From Buchnera aphidicola (Tuberolachnus salignus) (GTDB lineage: Bacteria > Pseudomonadota > Gammaproteobacteria > Enterobacterales > Enterobacteriaceae): a DNA stretch of 64,000 nucleotides. Each line of letters opens with the position of its first letter. The first letter of the stretch is position 1. The notes under the pieces were generated by a model. It worked only from the letters and a program-made list of their open reading frames with translations. It did no database searches and had not been told where the DNA came from. The stretch lies in contig NZ_LN890285.1 of NCBI RefSeq assembly GCF_900016785.1, positions 248,001 to 312,000 of the forward strand, in the 5' to 3' direction. This document shows positions 1 through 7,315 of this stretch, piece by piece. Made by a program: the position numbers and the translations under genes.

Positions 1-426
1 TTGTGTTGGTTTAATTGAATTGTATACTTCATAAGAAGTACCAATACGTGCATAAGCATTTAAAGATGAAGATAATGGAATAGAAAATTTAGCTGTTCCA
101 TTTAAATCATAATTATATATATCTGGGAAATCAAATTTTAAAAATGGTAACATTTTTCCTGAAACATTACTTTCCATTTGAAAACTCAAATAAGGATTAA
201 ATTTATATCCTACAAAACCTCCTAAATTAAAATCTCTAACGCAATTAAAAAAATTAGAAATTTTTATTACTTCTTCTTTTTCTTGGATCTTAACTGAAGA
301 CTCTATAGGCAATATGTTGTTTTTTATTCCAACATACCAATAATTATGATTCGATGTTTCAACTGCTGAAACAGGAGTCATCATACTAGACATCATAATA
401 ACAAAAAAAAATAGTATTTTTTTCAT
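1..426 (-). CDS. ompA: Outer membrane protein A, N-terminal part (partial, runs off window start)
   Basis: Translated on the minus strand, the reading frame is open from the start codon to the window edge. It begins with a signal peptide (MKKILFFFVIMM...PVSA) followed by the mature start VETSNHNYWYVG. The segment GGFVGYKFNPYLSFQME aligns with the E. coli OmpA barrel strand GAFGGYQVNPYVGFEMG, and later ARIGTSYEVY matches its TRLGGMVWR region, so this is the eight-stranded beta-barrel half. An in-frame ATG at 438 would add four residues (MSSF); I chose 426 because the family starts MKK and a GAG lies just upstream. The C-terminal peptidoglycan-binding domain, if kept, is outside the window. OmpA anchors the outer membrane and is a major surface protein. 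Confidence 0.85.
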   Translation of the reverse strand, partial: MKKILFFFVIMMSSMMTPVSAVETSNHNYWYVGIKNNILPIESSVKIQEKEEVIKISNFFNCVRDFNLGGFVGYKFNPYLSFQMESNVSGKMLPFLKFDFPDIYNYDLNGTAKFSIPLSSSLNAYARIGTSYEVYNSIKPTQ

Positions 427-471
427 AAAAGAACTCATAATTTAAAAATGTTAAAATATATAAATCTAAAT

Positions 472-502
472 ATTATAATTTGATCGTAATTAATGTTCTC
501 AA
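472..502 (-). promoter_or_regulatory. Possible sigma-70 promoter of ompA
   Basis: On the minus strand a perfect TATAAT (472-477) is preceded by TTGAGA (497-502) with a 19-nt spacer, about 46 nt before the ompA start. The spacer is longer than the ideal 17 and the DNA is so A+T-rich that chance -10 boxes are common, so this is tentative. Confidence 0.3.
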
Positions 503-617
503 TATATTTTATATTATTTCATAATTTCAAAAAATTGTTTAATTTTTTTTAAAAAAATATTTTTTATATATAACGTTTATATATATAATTTTGAATTTCT
601 AATTTTTAATTAAATTA

Positions 618-2168
618 TTAATGTGTTATTTTATAATAAAAATGTTGTAAATTAATACCTGTAACTTTTAATGATAATAAATATATACTACTACTACAAA
701 TACCAACTAATAAAATTCGTATTATTCGAATAAATATATTTCCAGCATGCCATGAAGGTATAAAATATAAAATAAAATATGAAAAAATAGCCATAATTAA
801 TGTTGACAAAAACACTTTCCATAAAAAATTTAACCATCCTGGTTGTGGACTATAAATTTTTGTTCTACATAATGCAATAAATAATAAAATAGAATTAATC
901 CATGCTGAAATACTAATTGATAAAGCTAATCCGGATTGTTTTAAAAAAAATACAAAAATAGCATTAAAAATTTGTGTTACAACTAAAATTATAAAAGAAA
1001 TTTTCATTGGAGTAACAACATTTTTAATAGAATAAAAAGCTGTCGATAATACTTTAATTGACATTAAAGCAATAATTCCAGAAGTATAACACAAAAGAAT
1101 TTTTTGTGTCATTATAGTATCAAAATCAGTAAAATGTCCATATTCAAATAAAGAAATAATTAAAGGTTTAGAAAAAATAAATAAAAATGCAGTACCGGGA
1201 AAAGATAACAACACAGAAATACGTAATCCCCAATCTAATAATTTAGAATATTCTAAAGTAGAATTTAAAGTGTGATGTTTAATTAATTTAGGAAAAATTA
1301 ATGTACTCACAGATACTCCTAATACTCCTACTGGAAATTCCATTAATCGATCTGCATAATATAACCAAGAAATAGATCCTGAATTAAATAAAGAAGCAAT
1401 AATACTATTAATTACTAATGAAATTTGACCAGCAGCAACACCCAAAATAGCAGGAGAAATACGTTGTAAAACTTTTTTTAAACCTTCATTTTTATAATTT
1501 AATTTAGGCAATATTAAAATCTTTTTAGAATACAAAGTAGGAATTTGATATCCAATTTGCAACATTCCTCCGATTATAATACCCCATCCTAAAGAAGTAA
1601 TTTGAGGATTAAAACATGCTGGTTTAAAAAATGTGCTTAATAAAGTAAAAAAAATAATACTAAAATTTAATAAAATAGGTGAAAATGAAGGTAAAAAAAA
1701 ACAATCATAAGTATATAAAATTGATGAAATAAAAGAAGATAAAGAAACTAAAAAAATATATGGAAAAATAATTTTAAATAATTGAATTCCTAACTGTAAT
1801 TTATTAATATCTTTTGAAAAACCTGGAGATGTTATTAATACAATTGAGGACGGAAAAAATATTCCTAACATTACAAAAAATCCTAATAATAATAATAATA
1901 CCCCAAACATGGTAGCAATAAAATTTTTAATAGTTTTTTCATCATATCGTGTTTTATATTCAGATAAAACTGGAATAAAAGCTTGCGAGAATGCTCCATC
2001 TGAAAAAATTCTACGTAAAAGATTAGGAATTTTAAAAATTGAAAAAAATACATCTGTTTCTACGGAAGCTCCAAATGTATAAGCAATTAAAAAATCTCGA
2101 ATAAATCCTAGAATACGACAACTTGACGTTATAATACTAATTGAAGCTAAAGATTTCAAAAGATTCAT
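618..2168 (-). CDS. murJ: MurJ (MviN) lipid II flippase
   Basis: 516 residues, close to the 511 of E. coli MurJ, with about 14 hydrophobic segments. The opening MNLLKSLASISIITSSCRI and the segment SSCRILGFIRDFLIAYTFG followed by FKIPNLLRRIFSDGAFSQAF are diagnostic of the family (MVF/MOP superfamily). It moves lipid-linked peptidoglycan precursor across the inner membrane. Its neighbour order (murJ next to flgN/flgA) is that of enterobacteria, but here murJ is on the same strand as flgA rather than convergent with it. The start at 2168 is preceded by AAGG. Complete and apparently functional, which implies that some peptidoglycan is still made. Confidence 0.95.
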   Translation of the reverse strand: MNLLKSLASISIITSSCRILGFIRDFLIAYTFGASVETDVFFSIFKIPNLLRRIFSDGAFSQAFIPVLSEYKTRYDEKTIKNFIATMFGVLLLLLGFFVMLGIFFPSSIVLITSPGFSKDINKLQLGIQLFKIIFPYIFLVSLSSFISSILYTYDCFFLPSFSPILLNFSIIFFTLLSTFFKPACFNPQITSLGWGIIIGGMLQIGYQIPTLYSKKILILPKLNYKNEGLKKVLQRISPAILGVAAGQISLVINSIIASLFNSGSISWLYYADRLMEFPVGVLGVSVSTLIFPKLIKHHTLNSTLEYSKLLDWGLRISVLLSFPGTAFLFIFSKPLIISLFEYGHFTDFDTIMTQKILLCYTSGIIALMSIKVLSTAFYSIKNVVTPMKISFIILVVTQIFNAIFVFFLKQSGLALSISISAWINSILLFIALCRTKIYSPQPGWLNFLWKVFLSTLIMAIFSYFILYFIPSWHAGNIFIRIIRILLVGICSSSIYLLSLKVTGINLQHFYYKITH

Positions 2169-2183
2169 TGTATATAACCTTGG

Positions 2184-2453
2184 TCACTTTTTACTTTTGA
2201 GAATAATAGCATAATTAATTATACAATTTAAAATATAATCATTATGCATCTTATATAATATATTAAAATCAATTTTTTTATAATATATTTTTTTAATAAA
2301 TTCAAGAATTATATTTAAAATATTGTTTTTATAAAAAAAAATATAAAATATATATAATAAATTTTTAATTATATTGAAAAAATTTTTAAAAATATTAATT
2401 TTAAACAATATATAATATATTTTTTTAAAAAATATAATCTTTTTAAGATTCAA
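2184..2453 (-). CDS. Small basic ORF in the flgN position, probable degraded FlgN chaperone
   Basis: An 89-residue, very lysine/isoleucine-rich ORF lies between flgA and murJ, exactly where enterobacteria carry flgN. The first 60 residues resemble nothing I recognise, but the tail (LYKMHNDYILNCIINYAIILK) follows the spacing of the E. coli FlgN C-terminal helix (LRQMNQHNGWLLEGQIERN...ALEMLK). FlgN (about 138 residues) is the export chaperone for the hook-filament junction proteins FlgK and FlgL; flgK does not follow flgJ here, so the chaperone would have little to do. The ORF may be a decaying remnant or a chance open frame in A+T-rich DNA; 15 nt separate it from murJ. No flgM is visible. Confidence 0.35.
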   Translation of the reverse strand: MNLKKIIFFKKIYYILFKINIFKNFFNIIKNLLYIFYIFFYKNNILNIILEFIKKIYYKKIDFNILYKMHNDYILNCIINYAIILKSKK

Positions 2454-2675
2454 TTTATTTTTTCAAAAATTATGTAATTTTTATAATTTTTTTTTTAAAA
2501 ATTTTATATGGTCACTATTTAAAAAAATTAAAATTTTATTTTATTAAGAATATTTAATACGTTTCTTTATTTCATTTTTTATAATTTATAAAATCTATAA
2601 AATTTATAAAAATTTTTAAAAATATAACAAATTATATTTTTAATATCTACTTTTATTTTTAAAAAATTTTTTTTA

Positions 2676-3458
2676 TTATAAAAATATATAAATTTTTTTA
2701 TCTTTTCTTAATTTTCCATATAAAATTTTTTTTTTATTAAACATTACTTTTGTTTCTTGATTTATTTTAGAATTTTGTAAAGATTTTCCAAAAATTTTTA
2801 TAATAAATCCTTTTCCATGTATCATAATTGGAACTATGTCTCCAGATTTTATAAGCCAAACAGATTCTAAATTTTGATACGAAAATGGTTCATAAATTGA
2901 CATTTTTTGTTTTAATTTTTTATTTAAAATTTTTTTGATATCAAGAATAGAAGTAGCAATTGTATGTTTAATATTTAAATATTTTTTTGTAATATCAGAT
3001 TTAGAAACAATAGTTCCACTTTTTAAAAATTTAGAAGCCACAAAATATTTATGTAGTGTAGAATTATGATTGATATTTTTTTGTTTTAAAAAACTCTTAT
3101 TTTTTTTCTTCTTTAAAGGAAAACTCTTATTTTTTTTCTTCTTTAAAGGAAAACTCTTATTTTTTTTCTTCTTTAAAGGAAAACTCTTATTTTTTTTCTT
3201 TTTTAAAAAAAAACTCTTATTTTTTTTCTTCTTTAAAAAAATTTTTTTTTTAGAAATTTTTAAGTTATTAAAGAAATCTTTTAAATTATTTTTATTCTTA
3301 ATTCGATTTACAAAAAAATTTTTCGATAATATATTAGAACTATATAATATATTTTTTTCTTTTAAAAAAAAATTTTTATTATTTTCTATATTTGATATAG
3401 GTAAAAAAAATATTTTAAAAATTTCTAATAATAAAAGAAAAAAAAATTTAAATAACAT
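2676..3458 (-). CDS. flgA: FlgA, P-ring assembly chaperone, with an internal lysine-rich tandem repeat
   Basis: 260 residues. The C-terminal 130 residues are a clear FlgA SAF domain: VASKFLKSGTIVSKSDI, then WLIKSGDIVPIMIHGKGF and KIFGKSLQNSKI match E. coli VAARTLQAGSILTADDL, WLVRRGEQVTLVIQGDGF and KTQGKALNNAAA. The N-terminal half is poorly conserved, has a hydrophobic start that could act as a signal peptide, and contains five tandem copies of a ten-residue unit of the form F-P/F-L-KKKK-N-K-S. FlgA is a periplasmic chaperone for assembly of the FlgI P-ring. A strong AAGGAG precedes the ATG at 3458. It is divergent from flgB and shares a 160-nt intergenic region with it. The repeat is discussed separately. 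Confidence 0.9.
   Translation of the reverse strand: MLFKFFFLLLLEIFKIFFLPISNIENNKNFFLKEKNILYSSNILSKNFFVNRIKNKNNLKDFFNNLKISKKKIFLKKKKNKSFFLKKKKNKSFPLKKKKNKSFPLKKKKNKSFPLKKKKNKSFLKQKNINHNSTLHKYFVASKFLKSGTIVSKSDITKKYLNIKHTIATSILDIKKILNKKLKQKMSIYEPFSYQNLESVWLIKSGDIVPIMIHGKGFIIKIFGKSLQNSKINQETKVMFNKKKILYGKLRKDKKIYIFL
3091..3240. repeat. Five-copy 30-bp minisatellite inside flgA
   Basis: Five contiguous 30-bp units at 3091, 3121, 3151, 3181 and 3211. Units 1 to 3 are identical, each ending CTTCTTTAAAGGA; units 4 and 5 replace AAAGGA with AAAAAA and unit 4 carries one further C-to-T change. The unit length is a multiple of three, so the flgA frame is kept and each unit adds ten residues. There are no spacers, so this is not a CRISPR array. 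Confidence 0.97.
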
Positions 3459-3618
3459 AACATCTCCTTTTTAAAAATTTTTTTTATAAAAAACATTATA
3501 TAAAATATTGAAAAATATAAATATATTTTTTTTAATATATTTAAAGAAAAAAACAATTTACTATTTTTTTTTCTAAAGATAAAATTATTTAATTTTAATT
3601 TTTTAATTGAGAAAAAAA

Positions 3619-4005
3619 ATGTTATCACATCTTCAAAAATTTTTTGAATTAGATAAAATAGCATTAGAATTATTAATTTATCAACAAAAACTTATTTTAT
3701 CTAATATAACGAATATTCAAAGAAAAAAATATGTTTCAAAAAATATAAATTTTAAAAAAGCTTTTATAGAAGCTGTTAAACAAAGACAAAAAGATTTTAA
3801 TAATTCTAATTTTAAAATTGACTATTCTAAAATTGTTATTGAAAAAAGAAAAAATATCCCTAATTCTAAGAATATTAAAAATAATAAAAATTTAGATATA
3901 GAACGTATTGAATTTTTAAAAAATTCTATTTTATATCAAAAACTTTTATCAAATATAAAACAAAGAGAACACATTTTTTTAAATGCAATTGGAGTTATTA
4001 AATAA
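3619..4005 (+). CDS. flgB: FlgB, flagellar proximal rod protein
   Basis: 128 residues against 138 in E. coli. Starts MLSHLQKFFELDKIALEL, aligning with MLDRLDAALRFQQEALNL, and continues LSNITNIQRKKYVSKNINF against [20 protein letters not shown]; the usual ANADTPGY rod signature is therefore degraded. The frame is open from a TTG at 3607, but the ATG at 3619 fits the family start and follows a GAG. FlgB joins the MS-ring to the rod in the periplasm. First gene of a plus-strand flagellar run; flgC follows 2 nt after its stop. Confidence 0.85.
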   Translation: MLSHLQKFFELDKIALELLIYQQKLILSNITNIQRKKYVSKNINFKKAFIEAVKQRQKDFNNSNFKIDYSKIVIEKRKNIPNSKNIKNNKNLDIERIEFLKNSILYQKLLSNIKQREHIFLNAIGVIK

Positions 4006-4007
4006 TT

Positions 4008-4433
4008 ATGAATTCTTTATTAGATTCTTTTGATATTGCTGCATCTTCTTTAATTGCGCAATCAGAACTAAAACGTATTAATATTAAAAATTTAGCTTAT
4101 TCTGAGAGTTTAATAAAAAAAAATAATGGGTCATATGAACCTTATACTCCAGAAACAGCAATTGTTAAATTTCTTCCAATTAATAAAAATGAAAAAAATA
4201 TTGGAGGTATATACATAGAAAAAATTATACAAAAAAAAAAACCAATAAATTTTATTTATCAACCTAATAATGTATTAGCTAATAAAAAAGGATACATACC
4301 TAATAATAATACTACTCCTTTAAACGAAACAATTAAAAATATTGATATTTCTTTACAATATAAAATGAGTGTTGAAATTTTAAAAACTATTAAAAATTTA
4401 ATTTTGAAAACATTATCATTATATGAAAACTAA
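4008..4433 (+). CDS. flgC: FlgC, flagellar proximal rod protein
   Basis: 141 residues against 134 in E. coli. The N-terminus LLDSFDIAASSLIAQSELKR matches LLNIFDIAGSALAAQSQRLN, the middle contains YEPYTPETAIVKF and YQPNNVLANKKGYI (E. coli YEPGNPLADAKGYV), and the end SVEILKTIKNLILKTLSL matches NVEVLNTVKSMMLKTLTL. Both terminal helices that pack in the rod are present, though the ASNLANA motif reads IKNLAYS. It is part of the periplasmic rod. Two nucleotides separate it from flgB, so they are probably translationally coupled. Confidence 0.92.
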   Translation: MNSLLDSFDIAASSLIAQSELKRINIKNLAYSESLIKKNNGSYEPYTPETAIVKFLPINKNEKNIGGIYIEKIIQKKKPINFIYQPNNVLANKKGYIPNNNTTPLNETIKNIDISLQYKMSVEILKTIKNLILKTLSLYEN

Positions 4434-4453
4434 TTTTTAAAAAAGGAGATTAT

Positions 4454-4819
4454 ATGAATTTTAGTAATCTGAAGAAAATATTCCAAATGTATAATAAACA
4501 TATTAATATAGTAAAAAAGAAAAAATTTTTAAAAAATAAAAATACTATTCGAACTCAATTAAATTTTTTAAAAATTTTATCTTCAGAACTAAAAAATCAA
4601 GATCCAACTCAACCAGTAAAAAATAGTCAATTAATATCTCAAATTACTCAAATGCAAATTAATGACAGAATTCAAAAAATCCATTATAATACTGAAAAAA
4701 TATTAAAATGTATCCAATCAAATTCATTATCAAATTTATTAAATACAAAAAATAAACAAACATTATTTAATAATAATCAAGATAACAATATAAAAAAAAA
4801 AAAATTCCAATTTTTTTAA
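4454..4819 (+). CDS. flgD: FlgD, hook-cap scaffolding protein, N-terminal half only
   Basis: 121 residues; E. coli FlgD has 231. The conserved N-terminal core is present: FLKILSSELKNQDPTQPVK followed by NSQLISQITQMQINDRIQKI, against FLTLLVAQLKNQDPTNPLQ and NNELTTQLAQISTVSGIEKL. The C-terminal tudor/FnIII-like domains that form the cap over the growing hook are missing, and no continuation is found in the other frames of the following 170 nt. A strong AAGGAG precedes the ATG. In enterobacteria flgE (hook) follows, but here it does not. I infer that FlgD can no longer act as a normal hook cap; it may be on its way out or kept for an export role. Confidence 0.85.
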   Translation: MNFSNLKKIFQMYNKHINIVKKKKFLKNKNTIRTQLNFLKILSSELKNQDPTQPVKNSQLISQITQMQINDRIQKIHYNTEKILKCIQSNSLSNLLNTKNKQTLFNNNQDNNIKKKKFQFF

Positions 4820-4992
4820 AAATGTACAAAAATTTTAAAAAGTTAATAAAAAATATTTTTAATACTAATTATTAATTAGTATGTTTAAAAAAATAATAAA
4901 ATAAAATTAATAAAAAATTGATATAATAAATTTTTATAATTAATTTTTTATTTTATAAATGTATTTTCTTTTACTTACAGTGAGTTTAAAAA
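4820..4992 (+). other. Gap where flgE (hook) is expected; AT-rich with one hairpin
   Basis: This 173-nt stretch occupies the syntenic place of flgE between flgD and flgF. No hook-protein fragment is recognisable in any frame. It contains a 9-bp inverted repeat ATACTAATT/AATTAGTAT (4862-4870 and 4874-4882, loop ATT), which could end the flgBCD transcript, although no long T run follows it. The region before flgF may carry its promoter; I cannot place one with confidence. Confidence 0.6.
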
Positions 4993-5745
4993 ATGAACAA
5001 AACATTAAAAACTATTTTACAATCTGCAAACAATAATTTACAAAAGCAAAAAATTTTTTCTAATAATATAGCAAATATTTCAACACCTGGATTTAAAGAA
5101 CAATATGTATATCAAGTGCAAAAGAAAAATCATAATAAAGACATACAAAATGTTAACCAAGTATTCGTTAATTTAAAACGTGGAAATTTTAAAAAGATTG
5201 ATAATTCTAAATATCTAACTACCAAAAAAAATAATTGGATTGCTGTTTTAGATACAGATTTAGATATCGCTTTTATGCAAACAGGAAAATTAGAATTAAA
5301 TAAAAAAGGAGAATTATTATTAAACAAATTACCAATTTTAAATGTTAATGATGAAACTATTATTTCTCCAACCCATAAAATGCCAAAAATTTTATCTGAT
5401 GGAAAAGTTGTCTTAAATTTTAAAAAAAATAATAAATTATCACAAAAATTTTTAGGACAAATAAAAGTATTAAAATTTTTACCAGAAGATTTATTATATA
5501 TTAATCATGGAAAATATTTTCTAAAAGATACTGGAATGATTAAATATACACAAAACCAATTACGTCGTTTTGGTATTGATACTCCAGAAATTACAGATGA
5601 ATTAGAAGAAAGTAATGTTAATATTACTGAAAACTTAATTAATATGATGGCTTCTGTTCGAAATTTTGAATCAAATATGAAAACAATTTCTACTGAACAA
5701 GAAAATGAAGAAAAATCAAATACTTTATTAAACGGTGTTCTGTAA
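4993..5745 (+). CDS. flgF: FlgF, flagellar proximal rod protein
   Basis: 250 residues against 251 in E. coli. N-terminal signature QKIFSNNIANISTPGFKEQ matches the ASNLANASTPGFRAQ rod motif, the C-terminus NVNITENLINMMASVRNFES matches NVKAVAAMSDMIASARRFEM, and the end NTLLNGVL matches NQLLSMS. The middle domain is diverged and has lost several glycines. Length and the PGF motif rule out the hook protein FlgE, which is around 400 residues. FlgF is a rod component between FlgB/C and FlgG. GTGAG lies upstream of the ATG, and flgG follows after 21 nt. Confidence 0.9.
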   Translation: MNKTLKTILQSANNNLQKQKIFSNNIANISTPGFKEQYVYQVQKKNHNKDIQNVNQVFVNLKRGNFKKIDNSKYLTTKKNNWIAVLDTDLDIAFMQTGKLELNKKGELLLNKLPILNVNDETIISPTHKMPKILSDGKVVLNFKKNNKLSQKFLGQIKVLKFLPEDLLYINHGKYFLKDTGMIKYTQNQLRRFGIDTPEITDELEESNVNITENLINMMASVRNFESNMKTISTEQENEEKSNTLLNGVL

Positions 5746-5766
5746 ATATTAGTAAGGAAAATTTTT

Positions 5767-6549
5767 ATGATGTCAACATTATGGATTGCAAAAACTGGAC
5801 TTGAAGCACAACAAATTAATATGAACGTTATTGCGAATAATTTAGCAAACGTTAATACTACAGGATTTAAACGATCGCATGCAATTTTTGAAGATTTAAT
5901 TTATAAAAATTTAAATCATTCTCATTTAATTACCCAAAAAAAATCTAAAAAACCGAATTCAATACAAATAGGAACAGGTGTAAGACCAATCGCTACGGAA
6001 AAAATTTTTACTATGGGAAATTTTTCAAAAACTCATTCTTGGAAAAATTTAGTTATTAATGGAGAAGGATTTTTTAAAATTTTATTACCAAATAAACATT
6101 CACTTTATACACGTGATGGTTCATTTCAAATTAACTCGAAAAGACAATTAGTAACTCATCATGGTTATGTTGTATCTCCAGAAATCAAAATTCCAGAAAA
6201 CGCTGAAACTTTAAAAATTGATCGTGAAGGTATTGTGACCTCTAGAACAAAAGATTCTATAGAACCTCAAATGTTAGGTCAATATACTATTTTTAATTTT
6301 CCTAATGTTTCAGGATTAAAAAATGTAGGATCAAATTGTTATAAATCTACTTCTTCTTCTGGAGAAGCAATAGAAGGAAAACCTGGAAACATAGGATATG
6401 GAGAATTATATCAAGGCTTTTTAGAGACTTCAAATGTAAATGTTGCAGAAGAATTAGTTAATATGATACAAGCGCAACGCGCATATGAAATTAATAGTAA
6501 AGTATTAACGGCTACTGATCAAATGTTACAAAAATTAACTCAATTATAA
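5767..6549 (+). CDS. flgG: FlgG, flagellar distal rod protein
   Basis: 260 residues, identical in length to E. coli FlgG and the best-conserved protein of this cluster. Motifs include SLWIAKTGL-like STLWIAKTGLEAQQINMNVI, NNLANVNTTGFKRSHAIFED, IQIGTGVRPIATEKIF, and the C-terminal LETSNVNVAEELVNMIQAQR with YEINSKVLTATDQMLQKLTQ. The start at 5767 (MMSTLW) matches MISSLW and follows AAGGA with 8-nt spacing. FlgG makes the distal rod that crosses the P- and L-rings. Its strong conservation while flgE is missing suggests that selection acts on a rod-and-ring complex rather than on motility. Confidence 0.97.
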   Translation: MMSTLWIAKTGLEAQQINMNVIANNLANVNTTGFKRSHAIFEDLIYKNLNHSHLITQKKSKKPNSIQIGTGVRPIATEKIFTMGNFSKTHSWKNLVINGEGFFKILLPNKHSLYTRDGSFQINSKRQLVTHHGYVVSPEIKIPENAETLKIDREGIVTSRTKDSIEPQMLGQYTIFNFPNVSGLKNVGSNCYKSTSSSGEAIEGKPGNIGYGELYQGFLETSNVNVAEELVNMIQAQRAYEINSKVLTATDQMLQKLTQL

Positions 6550-6559
6550 TTATGAAAAA

Positions 6560-7258
6560 ATGAAAAAAAAATCTGTTTTTAAACATTTTATAAAAATTTT
6601 AAAATTATTTTTATTAATATTATCTCTGTTTTTTTTAAATGTTAGTTATAGTAACGTTATTGATTCTTCTGTACAAAATACAAAATTTACACAAAAATAT
6701 AAAAATAAAGAAATGTATAAAAGATATTATTATCATAATTGGTTTGAAGATCATCCTCAATATCAAATTGGTGATAATATCACTGTTTTTTTACACGAAA
6801 ACATCATGGCAAAAAACAAAACATATAATAATTTACATAATACTGGAAAAAATTTTTTAAAAATTCAATCTTTTGTTTTTTATTTAATAAACAAAATTTT
6901 TCAAAAAAAAAAAATACATACAATTCCATTATTAAATACTATTGGAAACAAATTTTCTACAGATACGAATCGATCAATAGAAAAAAATACTTTTATCGGT
7001 TTAATTACTGTAACAATTAAAAAAATTTTACCCAATAGAAATTTACAAGTATCTGGAAAAAATTCTATTTTTATTAATGGAAATATAGAATCTATATATT
7101 TTTCTGGAGTCTTAAATCCAAATTCTATTAAACATAATAAAATTTCTTCGTCAAAAGTTTCTCATAAATATATTCAATATACGACACGAAAGATCAAAAA
7201 AAAAACTAGCTTTTTAAACAACTTCAAAAAAAAATTTATAAAATTTTTTTATTTTTAG
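6560..7258 (+). CDS. flgH: FlgH, L-ring protein without its lipoprotein cysteine
   Basis: 232 residues, as in E. coli. Diagnostic segments: HNWFEDHPQYQIGDNITVFL (E. coli LFEDRRPRNIGDTLTIVL), FIGLITVTIKKILPNRNLQV ([20 protein letters not shown]), and IYFSGVLNPNSI (IRFSGVVNPRTI). A hydrophobic N-terminal segment (residues about 12-28) is present, but the sequence LFFLNVSYSNV has no lipobox cysteine and the whole protein contains no cysteine, whereas the family is normally a lipoprotein with a conserved LTGC. It would form the outer-membrane bushing around the rod. A three-codon ATG-AAA-AAA-TGA lies just upstream at 6552 and is probably chance. Confidence 0.92.
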   Translation: MKKKSVFKHFIKILKLFLLILSLFFLNVSYSNVIDSSVQNTKFTQKYKNKEMYKRYYYHNWFEDHPQYQIGDNITVFLHENIMAKNKTYNNLHNTGKNFLKIQSFVFYLINKIFQKKKIHTIPLLNTIGNKFSTDTNRSIEKNTFIGLITVTIKKILPNRNLQVSGKNSIFINGNIESIYFSGVLNPNSIKHNKISSSKVSHKYIQYTTRKIKKKTSFLNNFKKKFIKFFYF

Positions 7259-7315
7259 AAAAAAATTGAATTTAGAAAATTTTTAAGATTTTTATAATTT
7301 TTTCAAGGTATTTTA

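Noticed and set aside
3091-3240. Possible CRISPR array
   Set aside because: The units are contiguous without spacers, are coding and in frame, and no cas gene is near.
3070-3474. Plus-strand ORF rich in phenylalanine over flgA
   Set aside because: It is the antisense reading of the lysine-rich flgA repeat; no ribosome-binding site and no family match, while flgA on minus has clear FlgA motifs.
4993-5745. Calling this gene flgE
   Set aside because: Length (250) and the N- and C-terminal motifs fit FlgF; FlgE is much longer and has a different core.
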